64,000 nucleotides of DNA from the NCBI GenBank assembly GCA_022885665.1, contig JAGQDJ010000019.1:895754-959753 (forward strand), read 5' to 3'. The position numbers and the translations under genes were made by a program. Shown here one piece after another: positions 21,001 through 33,429 of the stretch. How positions within the stretch are numbered: the first letter of the stretch is position 1; each line of letters starts with the position of its first letter. This DNA is from Triops longicaudatus (Eukaryota > Arthropoda > Branchiopoda > Notostraca > Triopsidae). Below the pieces are notes generated by a model that saw nothing but the letters and a program-made list of their open reading frames with translations, had not been told where the DNA came from and did no database searches.

Positions 21001-24000
21001 AGAGTCTGGGTCTCCATAGCAATGTTTTCCATGGTGATTTTTTTTAATTCAATAATTGCTGGTTCGGTTTGTAAACAGAGTTAAAGTACGATGAAGGAGA
21101 GAAGTCCCAAACTAAATGTTATAAGAAAACACTACAGAAGTAGTAAAAAGAAATGGCATAAGCTTTTGAATTTTGGATTACTTCTATTCATAATTACCCT
21201 GTCACTGCCGTGAGCGTGGAACAAGCGGAATGGAATGTGTGGCATGGACACATCTCCAGTTAGTAAACAACGCTTGCAGCATAGTAACTCAAGTGTTGTT
21301 AATAAAGTACTAGCAACTCAAGACTAAGCTGGAAAGTAATCCAAATTAGCTTTTTGCGTGATTAAACGGGCTTCCAATGTGTATATAATGCCAAGGCACC
21401 ATCCTCAATCACCGCTTTCGCGGGGAGGTAGGCGTTGCTGTTATTTTTCGTCCAGTATGATGCATGTATCGCTGAGTGTCCGTGAAGTATCCCCCGAAGT
21501 TAGATAAGATGAATTAAAACGTCTCAGCTAGCCCAAAGAAGAAAACAAGGCTTTGTGTAATTTTGGCAATCGAAAAGTCGTTTCAGCTCCCTAGGGGAGA
21601 TTACTTTATGTGGCAGGACTAGCAGGTTGCAAGAGGCGAGAAAAACTACCGCAACAATGAAATCCCACGACGCACGCTGGGGGAAACTGGACGTGGACGC
21701 GAGACAATTTCCTAAAATGTATGTAACCATTGACCGAAACGGAAAAGCGGTGCAGAAGTGCACAATTCGGGTAAGGTGAAAACAGGTCATAAGGGAACGG
21801 GAAGGGGAGAGAAGTATTGCTCGGCTGTCCGCTTCAGTAGTTCTTATGCGGTTATGTTGGCAGTAATCACAGTAATAGAACCGTGATTTCCTCACCTCAT
21901 AAACACCCTCCCTTTTCGCACTAGCTATGGTGCTATGAAAAGAAAAGACAAGTACGAATTACCGGCTTTAATTACTTATTAATAAAATCTTGGTAATTTT
22001 TCTCAAGGTATATGGACGTAGCACTATAATTTCTGCGTAGCCAGAGGACATTTTTTTTCTTGGGCAGCACATTTGCGCTCTCCTTTTACGAAACGGTTCA
22101 GCCCCAGGATAGTCGTAATGCCGAAAGAAAAAATAACAAAACGAAGAAAGTGAAATAAAACAAAAAAAATAAAATAAAAAAATACCAATGAAAGTTATAC
22201 TCATGGACATTGCTTTTAATTTACAAATTTTAGCCCTTGCTATCATATAATGTCTATGGTAAAATTCCTTGAATAACTATAAATTATTCGGGCATTTTTA
22301 GAAGCATAGCTCGGTAAGTAATGAGAGATTATTTGGTAAAAATTTTACGGTCACACATGTTTTATGAAAGATTGAACTTCTAATTGTTTATAGAGTTTTT
22401 TCATATAATCCGCTATTTACTGTGACCTTAAACTCACTCGAATCGTTCACCAGTGTTACGGGCAAGCCTTCGTGACGAAGTTCGTTCCTATATTGGTGAA
22501 AGAAGCTTGTAGCTTATGAGAATGTCATGACATTAGCAGTGCTTTAACGTAAAATCCCAGAAAAATCAGCTTCTGGAACAAGATTAAGTCTCCAATGTTC
22601 GGATCTAAGCTCAGACTCAGTTTTTTGTCCTCCAAAAATCAACAATATAAAAACTTGTGTCTAAGTGCGATTTTCCTGAGCTGGTAACAGAAATAGCTCG
22701 TACACCGCGATCACTTTAGGTACAGCTTAAAGTATAGCGCAAGTTACTTTTGCGAGCGGTTTTCTGTTGCTAGTTTAGTCCTATGCTCTTATTTTGCAAG
22801 AAAAAAGTTATAAAAAATAAAAATAAGCGGTACCTGGTGACACAGACAGGTTTGGGTGGTAAAAGGCCTTGCAAAAAGAGTTTCTGTTTAGCTTCCGTCA
22901 GGTAGAGTACGTAAATAAATAAACGCTTAAGAGGTAAAGCCCCCGGATACCCAAATGCGCCGCTTGTTTTAAAATATGTGAGGTCTAGTCCAAACAAGCG
23001 CCTTGTAGCTCTGCCCAAGCGTGGAACGGCTTCACCAAAGCTGATATCACTTCATGCATAAGCAATGACTGAATCCTTGGATCATGGTATACTGTATACA
23101 AAACCTTAATGCAGCGCAGGTTAATTGCCATCGTTCTCAGATGTTGACTACGAAAGACTCCCTTGAAGTAGAGTAAATTCGAAACGCCTCTCTCTAAATG
23201 AAAAAAATGATTCCTATGTTTTACACGCAAACGTGTTTATGCGTATCTGCTTATGCGTATACGCACTGCACGTATTCCTACATGTGTATGCTCTGTGGCG
23301 TGCTCCTTTTCGTAGCCACCTATGCAATTAGGCTTTTCACATAAGCCGACCGGTACTTCGAAACTAACACGCATGACATTCACAGTCTACTCCACGCAAG
23401 GTAAATTAGGTTTTATAAAATAAGAGAAGCTTGTACCCTAGCATGTAACGCTATTCATCTAACTTTTCTGCAGGATTTCATTAACTGTTCTAAATAGATC
23501 CGTCAGCTTACTTTCATTTTGTTTGGTAGGTACATAAACTCTGAGATTGACAGCTGGAGAGATCCTGCGTTGCTTTGTCTTCGTTCCGTCTTATGTTGGA
23601 TAAACTTTGATGCATTCTTTATGCCCCACTGGTTTTCATGGCTTTAGTTGAAATGCGTTAATTACCTTGTGTCCTAATTAGTTAAGTTTTAAGTTTGGCT
23701 ATGATCTACTACGTGCCTGTTAAAACAACAGCCAATTTCTTACTTGGTTGCTAGGACCAATCTTATGCAATTATTGCTACAACTACGCCAGAGCGAAAAC
23801 GGTAAAAAAAAGAGAAGATTTGCTCGACTGCACATTTGACACCCTCAAGAAGCAATAGTGTTCCGATGTGAATATAGCGATATGGGTTATTCAGCTGTCT
23901 CCAGAATCACCGTTTCCCGTTCCGCTCGTTAGAGGTTTATTCCTTGTTGACTCGCTTAGTCTCGACAAGGAAAAGCTACAAAATTCGGGGCATATTATCA

Positions 24001-25098
24001 TTGGGAGCTGCTGAAAAGCTGCACCCTAAGCTAAGCTCTTCCAGTTCAATTAAGAAGTAGTATACCGTTCTCCTAAGGCTAGAGTGTGTTTGTATTCCCT
24101 ACAATGATGCGAATTTTGACCGGCAAGTCACAAGAGCGGAGTCCGTTGAAGAGGGGAGAAGAAAAAGGTTGCCATAGCAATCAAATGGTGTGCGTCAACG
24201 ATTTCCTCCCCTCTCCGTCTCTTAAATCTTGGCTTTAGCTTTAAGGATCTTAGCTTCTAGTTCCTGTTATCTTATTCAGCAAACTCCTTTTCCTACCTTT
24301 TTAGTCCATCATTGCTCATCAGTTTAAGGAGACCCAATGCGCCGTGTACAGCAGGGCTTTAGCTGGGCACGAAAACGAAATCAAAGTAAAAATGAGGAAA
24401 AGAAGCACGAGCAATATCGATTTCGGCTTAAGTCATGGAACATTGATTGAAAGGTTCCTTTTTTTCTGTTTCTTAATTGCAAGTTTTGTGCAGTAAAAGT
24501 ATCGAACTACCGGCTTTGTTCATTCAGTCCTAGCGAGATTTGCTTCCGAGGTTGAGTACTTGCCTACGTTCTTTGGCGTACACTTCAACCCTCGCTAATA
24601 CCTTTCCGTAACAGCAACGCAACAAAGGGACCCACTACTTTTATCTATTTGCCTTGCACTAACCCAACTACTGCCCAAAGGTTGTCTGTATTGCACTGCA
24701 TAATACTACTCCGAAGAACTGAATCCGGAAACAGAATCCGTTCTAGATAGGCGGTTCTAGAGTAACAATGGAAGAACTGCCTCCTAGGAGTAGCATGACT
24801 ATGCTCTCTTATACGGAAGTGTCGTGTAGGTTGAACTTTGTCTGCTCCTTACTCGTAGTGTTGGTCGACGAGTATTATCAAAAGGCCTAAACATTCTTAC
24901 TCCTAATCACGTGGCACTGAGCAACAATGAACGTGGTCATTATGAGAGAGTCGTGAGTTTCATTACGCTATTTTTGGAAGGGTGCACCGCTAATGCGACT
25001 TCCGTGTAGTTAGGTGCCGTTTTTTTCGTTTGTTTTCTTTTTGAGTCTTAGTATCGCAGAATTTCTGCTCTTCGTAATTCTGCAAAATACGTAGCAAT

Positions 25099-25384
25099 AT
25101 AAAGGCCCCAATATACACAAACCCCGAATTAGAAAATAGCATGAGAAAATTGTCAGGCATATATACTGTAACAATGATCTAAAAATAAAAAAAATCGTTT
25201 TGGCAGTAATGTTGCCGTTAAGGACTTCTATTACTTCTATTGCAGTATTGTTTGATATTTTCTTCAGAAAAGCTATTATTCAATTTGTAATCTAAGGTTG
25301 AATTTTGCTATGTTTTTGCACGCGGAAAAAATGGAAATCAGGACAACTAGTGCAAGTCAGAGTTTTGAAAGCTTTCGGGCAAAA

Positions 25385-25427
<43 letters not shown>

Positions 25428-25475
25428 AATAAATAAATTAGACGGTATTTTTATTATATAATGTCTGAATTAACC
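25099..25475 (+). repeat. Dispersed repeat family R1, copy 3, with an embedded microsatellite
   Basis: Ordered blocks shared with the other copies: ATATACACAAACCCC, GAGAAAATTGTCAGG, GGCAGTAATGTTGCCGTTAA, GTTGAATTTTGCTATG and ATAATGTCTGAATTAA. Where copy 1 reads AAAGTATAAAGAAAAACG, this copy carries a TAA/AAAT microsatellite (25386-25438), so the array probably grew from the A-rich segment of the repeat. Confidence 0.75.
25386..25438. repeat. Compound microsatellite, TAA then AAAT units
   Basis: About eleven TAA units followed by about five AAAT units, lying inside R1 copy 3. Confidence 0.95.
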
Positions 25476-26535
25476 CCTAGATTTACCTTTATTTGTGAAA
25501 CGCAGTGGCAAAATTATTACAAGCATTATTTGACATGACAGCTTCGGACAATTTATACAAAGTCTTTTTATGTTATCGTTAACAAGCGTGTAAAGAGCCT
25601 TGTTAAATAATATAAATACGATTTCTTACTATATCTTGTTTTACGTGGATTTCGTTCCATGTCTAGATTTCCCGTTAGATTTTTTGGTTGACTTTGACTT
25701 ATTTTTTCCATTTAATTTATTATTACTATTATTATTACATTTTTTGTACCGCGTGCTTTCTATCCTCATATGTTCGAAAAAGAGGCTCTTTTTTAGGCTT
25801 ACCAGTTTAGTTAATTATGTAAGGATGGGGTAATCGAAACTTTTGACAGGGTGAATGTCAGGTAGTTGGAAGTTTGCTGCAACATTTCTGGCAAAAATTG
25901 GCAATTCTTAAACGCTCAAGCCTTCACGTCAGTTTGACGCACAGGGAGAGGACCTGTTACTTTCACATGTATAACATCTTATTTTGGGCCTGTCAGCATT
26001 ATTGAGTGAATTATCCACTTATTCTCGACACGTGAGTTAACCAACTTCATTAAATTTACTAACGGGATGTCCCTGTCTCGCTTCAATTTACAGTAAGGCT
26101 TTACGCGTCAACTGTGACGTTTTCATGAGGTCCTGGGGTCTGAATTTCCTTCACAAAGCTTAAAGAGTTCTTAAGACAGTTCACCAGGTTGTCAGATGTT
26201 CCATTTACAAAATCCGGAAGAACAATCATGGAGCTACCACGCATTCCCTCTACATCATGAAGTCACTTGACGAGCGGCTTTATTGAATCCCGTACGCCAC
26301 TTACTACGAGATCCATTTCTGTTTACTACGTCTCCTGTTCGCTTCGCTGAGGTTTGGCAGTTACACAGTATGCGGAGCATGCGAGTCTCGGGAACGTAGG
26401 GGTAAGGTCGTAGTTGCTCGTTCAAAGAGATTTGACTCCCTGTGTTGCCCTTATTCACTGACTGGTTGTACAAAGCCGCCATTTCCCGAAATTAAGCACC
26501 GCCATGTTTGTTCTGCAATGCTCTCAGCGTTTCAT

Positions 26536-26537
<2 letters not shown>

Positions 26538-26569
<32 letters not shown>

Positions 26570-26630
26570 ATAATAATAATAATAATAATAAAAATAAATA
26601 AATAAAATAAAACTCTGTTAAGAGTGAGTC
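26538..26630. repeat. Poly-A tract followed by TAA/AAAT microsatellite
   Basis: About 30 A residues, then GAA, TAA units and AAAT units. A long A-run that decays into simple repeats can mark the 3' end of an old retro-insertion, but I see no recognisable body upstream. Confidence 0.9.
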
Positions 26631-29600
26631 TATGTTAATACACAGTTGTAAAAGACATAGGGAACGACAAGCATAGCTCACGCCTGATCCTCAGAATATT
26701 CTGTAGCGGAAGTTAAACATGTCCACATGTTTTACCATGAGTTATGTGTTTTCCCGCCATTTTCGAATGACCAAAAAGCGCGTAGTGACAAATTTTCCGT
26801 CATATCAGTTGGTTAAGAAACGGAAACTCTAAAACGGCGAGAATAGAGGCTACGCCATCGCGTATTAATATGGCTACATTCATTTCTCCAACATGACATC
26901 GTTTCACGATCGGTCAATAAAAGAAGATGGTTTCTATGGATCATTTCTTTCTTGTTGTTTGGGGGAAGGGAGGCATTAACAGCAGCCTTTGTCTTGCATA
27001 GGCCCAAGGGAACGGATATTAATGCACAGGTTTCTCACTCGTTTATTTTTGGTGTTGATGTGGATATGGTAGATTCCTAACGAATGCTGTCATGTTCTTT
27101 ATAATAACTATGTATCAGCTTCTTTGGAGCAATTCTTTTCGGTAAACGAGCCTTGGGTTTTTACTGAGTAGCTTACGAGTGTTATTTGACTTACGGCTGA
27201 TGTTCATTACAAGCCATTGAGCTGTTACTGTTATTCGAAGTCATAAAGAAATCAAAGCGGCTTAAGGACATAAGGGCAGAGATTGATGTAGGCTAAAAGA
27301 AGGTGTAGAAGAAATAACAGCTTTTTCTATTTTCTCTTCTACTGAAAAGATATTGAATCTCGGGTCGTTGTACCAGTTGTGTTTGAAACACACACCCAGG
27401 GGTTGCTCTGTCTTACCAGCCGCATGGTAACGGCTACTTTGCTCGCTCGCTGGACCTGTCTTGAATGTGTAAGACAAAAAGGCTATTCATGTTAGGCCCA
27501 TGTGTGTAATGCGCCAAATGGTCGTTGCCCGAGGACGGGCATGTGTCCAAGAAGGATGTCCTCAATGGTGGACTGTGCTTGCTTGAAAACTTAAAATGCT
27601 GTCCTGACTGCCACGGTAGACAATAGGCGTAGAAGGAGCGAAACGAAAAGAAAAAATCTGAAAGGGAAGTGATGGAAAAGATAGACACCGCCCTCAGATC
27701 TCCCCGTGATAGTTTCATTGCTCTTATTGTCTTTTTAGGAAACAAGGAAGCAGTTCTGCAGCACTCCAACTTCTACCTAACAATTCTTTGCTATGCTGTA
27801 AGCTGAAAACTTTTGTAATTTAAGTTGGAAACTTTGTAGATATGTTGTAGTTGAAGAAAAATTTCTCACTACCGAATTTGCAAGTATATAAAGATGCTGT
27901 TATATATTTTTTATTTCCTGAATATCTGTAGTAAATACATTACAGTTTTTGTTTCAATTGCCTAGTCGTAATTTACCCCTGTTGTCTCATACAAATAAGA
28001 TAACTAGTGATACCAATTCTTGTAGGGCTTCCGACACATTTAGTCTGAAGCAAGACCTACATTTTATTTCGAATTTTTACCATTAATTTCAGACTTACAA
28101 ATAAATAAAAAATTTTCCCCACAAGTAGTGTTCTGAGTCTTTTCAAAAAGATCCCGATTAGATTCGATCATTTAGTTGGTCTGGATTGATCTTGCCTAGA
28201 AATTTGCTAGGACCAAATTGAGTTTTCTCGGGGAAAACTCCGATCCAACCAGCCTTGGGTGGCGAATTTGTGAACGGGCTCTTGAGGTTAGAAGTCGCTA
28301 ATCATTATAAAAGTATCGATTATTGTGCTTGTAGTCGATGTGTTTTTTTAAATATAGATACTTCTGATTTACTAATTAGCGATACTATTTTTCGACTTAA
28401 CTTAAAGATTAAATCTTTGATTGAATCGAATTTAAAATACTCTCAATCCGGTTCGGGATCTTTAAGCAATGTTGCGGGATCTGACAGGATCAGTGAAGAT
28501 TGCGAATGGTCGGAAAGGATACAAAATCCTCCAAAAAGGATCCATAATACTGTGCAATTGATGGAAATTTTCGTGGGTTGGACTTTAAACCGTATTCGGG
28601 AAAATAGAATTCGCTAGCTGCTTCGCATAATTAAATGTATGTGTCACATTTTCCGATTCATGCCCTAAAGGAATAAAAATAAATATCATCTATAGAACAT
28701 CCGAACAACTGGTGTCTTAGAACATAGTATGTTAGAAACCGGAAATGAAAGAGGCTTCTATCATCGAGAATACCACCAGTGGTGACGTTGCCCAATGTTG
28801 GTTTCGGGCGCTGCATTAAAAGTGCCGTGTTTTTCTGCCATATTTGTAGCAAGTCTTTAGTCTTTCCTAGAGGAAAGTAGAAACTGCCACGGTTTGAAAA
28901 GACGAAAAAGACAAGTATGGAATATCGATTAGAGCGACGTGCTCATTGCTTTTTTTTTGCGTGGAGGGGGGTTTGTCAGGGGGGAGGAAGAGGTTGAGAT
29001 GATTGAAGTGTACTTGTCGTAAGGCTTTGTTACCATCCTTCCGTGCTAGACGTGTTAGCCTCCTTACGTCCGTATGCAGATTGTCCCTTCACCACCGCTG
29101 ACTTGATGGCTGAGTGTTTTCCTATTTCGTTTTTTGTATAAACCCCGGTTGGCACATGAAGGGTGGAGTGGCTCTGCATCCTAGCTCGAACTTAGTGCGA
29201 CTTTTCTTTTAAAAAACAGTAGTAAACAAGGCAAAGAAGAAAAATTGACGTAACGATCAAACGTTTTCTTTGTCTCGTGATGATGCTCCGATTGCCTAAT
29301 CGCCAGTCTTCTGGCTGAAGTGTGTTGTTAATTTGCAACCCAGAGTCACAGCAGAGGAGAAAAAAGTGGAATACTCGCTACGTCATTGCATGTCAAAGAA
29401 TTAATTTATAGTGCCCAACTCCGTCCTCGAAGGATGGAACGTCACCCCAGGCGGTTCCGTGCATGGAACAGCATCCGTGAAAGGCGCTTCATTACTCTGA
29501 TTGACTTAGCGGTGCTCTTGTCCCATTCCTGTCTTTTCATTAGGTAACTCCATGTGCCATTAAAACAAAAGCTGGTACAGAGCGAAGCTGGAAAATCAAG

Positions 29601-32600
29601 AGTCCCAAGTTAAATGTGAACTAATGTGGCCCGGTTTGCTACCCTAAGAACTAAAAATGGTCAGTCGGGCATGTTGTTGTCGTAGATAACATTTCTCAAA
29701 GTCATATCTAATGTCACCCTTAGCACTGTTCACAGTATGTTTCAAAAGCTTGATCGTCTCAATTATTCCGAAAAGTTCGAGTTACTGCGAAAGATGAACG
29801 CCGTACTGTCAGGAGAAGATGAGTTATGCGTATCTAACCTTTGCACAGTCTCTCGTTTAGTAGCAAAAGGCGGCGTAATCGAAATGACAGTTTTCAACAG
29901 TAATGTTCTGAAAAGGAGTTCCAGAATGCTGACAGAAAGATAGCAAAACAACGCATGTGGAATGACATTATCGTACTTGAAAACATTATTTTGTGAAATT
30001 GTAGGATGAAATTGTGAATAGAGTTTAAGTTTTGGGTTCAACAACGTAAAGATTTAATAAGTAAAACTATATTAAATAAGATAATTAAGAGTATCCATGA
30101 CTTGAATAGATAACGTTAAAGTAACACTGTAGTAATGTGTATTAGAAATGTACTAATATTTTGCAGTAAAATTGAGTCTCGTAATTTCGAACCCTTTTCG
30201 AACAAACTGTCGACTGCAGTAGACACGCTTTAGTTTTCCGAGTTAATAAATGTAAAGAAAAGTGAAAAAAAGTCCGATACAACGAACTGTGGGTATAAGA
30301 AATATTTTTTTTTTTATCAGGGGCTTAGTTCTAACGACACTATTGTGCATATGAAAATAAGTTACGTAGACAAATCAGCACACCTGCTCGATTTTTTTCT
30401 GGCTGTTCTTATTCTGTGGGAGGGAACAGTATAACGTTAACATGACACTCATTTTTCAAGAAGTAAGTAGTAGAAATAAAGATATCAATTCAGATAGTAA
30501 ACCAGTGCAAGCCTAGTGAGATGGTATTTGCAACGTTGCTCGTTTTTAGTGAGCCCAGTTAGAAAGCCGGCGTCAAAACGACAGGTTTATTTAATTCGTT
30601 ATTTAACTTTTCAGCATTTACTTAGTAAAATGAAATCACAAGAGCATGGTGTATCCAGCAAAAGCATCGAAGGAGTCCGAAAATCAAGGAAAAAATCTTC
30701 AACAAGGCAGGGGAATATCAGCGTAAAATGTCACGAGAACTTCCCCAACGCAAAAGGGGCACAGAATTAGAAACACACTCGCCATCTCTTGGAGGCGATA
30801 AAAAGCGACAAGTTGAAGTTCAACGTTCGGAGGCCCGCGTGCTACTCAATCTCAAAGACTATCTTTGTGTGTTCCAATGTTTTGGTAGAGGTGCATACCA
30901 TACAAACCGAAATAAGAGTGTTAATGTATAACCCACTACTAAACGAGGTTTTGATGAATGTGCTACGAAATTTAAACTAGCACTTAATCGAATTGGTTCG
31001 ACCTTAATTTTTTGCTAAGTATTTTGTGAATAACAATTATTGCTTGGGAAACAAAAAAGCGACGTGATTAACAGGTAATGTAGAAATAATAATGATAATT
31101 TGTTAAAAAATTAGGCGTTTTTATTAAGGTCCAGAAATGCCACCTTGACTGTCAGCCCATGTGGACAAAAAGCCCTGGCCTCTATAACAAATCCAAAGCT
31201 ATTAACATTGTTCGATTTTTTTTTCATACGAAAGGTCATCAGTAGCTCTTTGAGAGTAGGTAGATCTATATACCTAAGAAACCATAAAGTACCCCAATTA
31301 CCCCCAAACAGGCATAATCAAAGTACCGAGGCTTCATTTTTCCCGCGTTTTAGGTGCGGACCACCCCATGTTGTAAGTGATGTTCCTTGTAACACTACGC
31401 CATGTGCTAGTAGGGCAAGAAACCCCCGAGATGTCCGAAAACACGCAAAACATCTCTGCCTTAGATTGATGATATTTGGTGGGATCGGTCTAGCACCCGA
31501 AGATTTCAGTTAAGAGGAAAATAAGATTTGCCGAAAAGCTCTTCTCAGTTGTCATTCATTACATAACGAACCTTTTTCAAACCGTGGTACGGAAATCTCT
31601 CAATGTAGACAAGCTTCACTGCCACTTGTTGCATCCTCAAACTTACACTGAGAGCACCAGGTGTGTTGTCTGACACACACAAAAAAAAGAAAAATCCGGT
31701 TACAACTCGTTTTTCGTTCTGTTTATTATGACACATTATTCTGCTCTGTGACCTTTCTATAAATATTTTATGGCAAGTCTTGGCCGGGCCGAGGTTTACC
31801 CTTATTTATGGTTATGCCAAGCCCCGCACAAGGCACAACACTCACGATGAAACTAATCGAATCGTCAAAGTGAAGTCGTTATCGAGTTCTAATGTAACAG
31901 CACGGGTAAATTCTTGACAATAGAATAAAAAAGTAGGAGAAAAAAGATTAATTATTGCCTCATCAGAGCAGTGAGTTATAGGAGACTTGCAGCATCTCTA
32001 CCAATCAACATATTGGTTAAGAAAACTATTGAACGTCTATTTTTGGTAACGCAAATGCTCCCAATTAATGAGACCCGTCTTTCAGTGTCAGTGCTACAGG
32101 TTCTCTGACTTCATATATCCATATTGACTTTCCTGTCGACTTGCGCTTAGGGGCATTGAGCGATGTTAATTAGCAAAGCTATACACAAACAGCAAGGAGT
32201 CCCTTGCTGTGCTATGATTTGTGTTCACGAAATCCGGTAATGGAATTTGCGGGGAACGAATATGCTGAATGATTCGCATTGCGTGAACAAGTGCAGTTAA
32301 TGCAGGCTGGTTTTCAGAAGGATGTTGTGATAGCGTTTCTTCATCAGTGCTTTACAGTAAAACTTGCCATAACGAACTTACTCTAGGTAACACTTCTGTG
32401 GTAAGCCCGTAGTTCAATATTTTCATAACTACCATGTGGTGCGCAGTAATAATTATCCTGAACACGAATGTCTCGCATGAAACTAAACACTAAAAAAAAA
32501 CAGTTCGGGGAAATCACAGAGGTCTAATCAGGCCTCCCGAGGCTGATTTGTCTTCAATAAAGCGTAAAGGAGCTTGAACTAATCGGTTACAATGTGAAAG

Positions 32601-33429
32601 GTATTCCAGTAAATTTCAAATTATAATAGGTAAAGTGTGTACTGAAAGTGGCTATTAAATGTGTAGAAGTTTTCCTTTTGAGAAATGATTTAATAGAAAG
32701 TTCACCGAATATGACAGTTTTCGCCCCAACGAACTTTTTTTAGTTTAGCAGTTTTGGCTAGTTTTTTTAGTATTAACGTTTTTTGGTAACGAAAACTTTC
32801 TGATAGGTGATTGTGGATAATGAGCGTAAACTATTGAGAAACACTGGTATAACTACATGTTGTGATTCACATGTCAAAAAGTGAAATTATTTAGTTTATT
32901 AGAAATAACTTCTATATGCCTGGCTTTGCTAACCCAATTTGAACGAGAAAAGTCACAACAATTAAGGAGGAAGTGGAGGCAAGGCAGTATCTAGGGAAAT
33001 AGGCCACAATCATTCCCGACATTTTTATTTTATAATGGGAAAGATGAGAGAAACCTCAAATGTAAGAAAAACTGGATACGAAAACCCCCACCCGAACCAA
33101 ATCTAGGGTGCGGCCGTGGGTGGGGGTAAATCCTGCATGTTCTTGCGTACCATGAACATCAAATTTAGACACAAACTGAACTGTGGTGACTTACTCTGGT
33201 GGCTCCTCTTGTTTTCCAATTTTCCAACCTAGAGGCCTACTTTGTTGTTGAACACTTTGTTGTTGTGCATCCTTTGGGGATCGGAATTTCTTTAACATGA
33301 GTTTTTAACATATCTACGTTTTTTTTCAAACAGAAAAGAAAAAAATCCCCTCTGTTTTCTTCGGGAAGCATTACGGGAAAAGTTTGTCTAATATATTTTC
33401 TATTTTATAAACTTGACAGGTGCGAGGCC

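Larger units (their letters stand above)
16270..33419. other. Long gene-poor spacer between EHMT and the calcium-channel gene
   Basis: About 17 kb. The longest open frames (123 and 120 codons, near 21524-21895 and 28255-28617) show no domain, low-complexity composition and no splice context. EHMT 3'UTR starts at 16270; an AATAAA occurs at 18898 but is far away. The calcium-channel exon at 33420 begins at a splice acceptor, so at least one non-coding upstream exon probably lies here, but I cannot place it. Repeats are listed separately. No tRNA or rRNA gene was recognised. Confidence 0.5.

Noticed and set aside
21524..21895. 123-codon antisense open frame
   Set aside because: No recognisable motif and no promoter or neighbouring exons.
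28255..28617. 120-codon open frame
   Set aside because: It begins without a convincing ATG context and matches nothing I know.
16270..33419. Possible CRISPR array, rRNA or operon structures
   Set aside because: No spaced direct repeats or RNA-gene signatures are seen, and the window is clearly eukaryotic.
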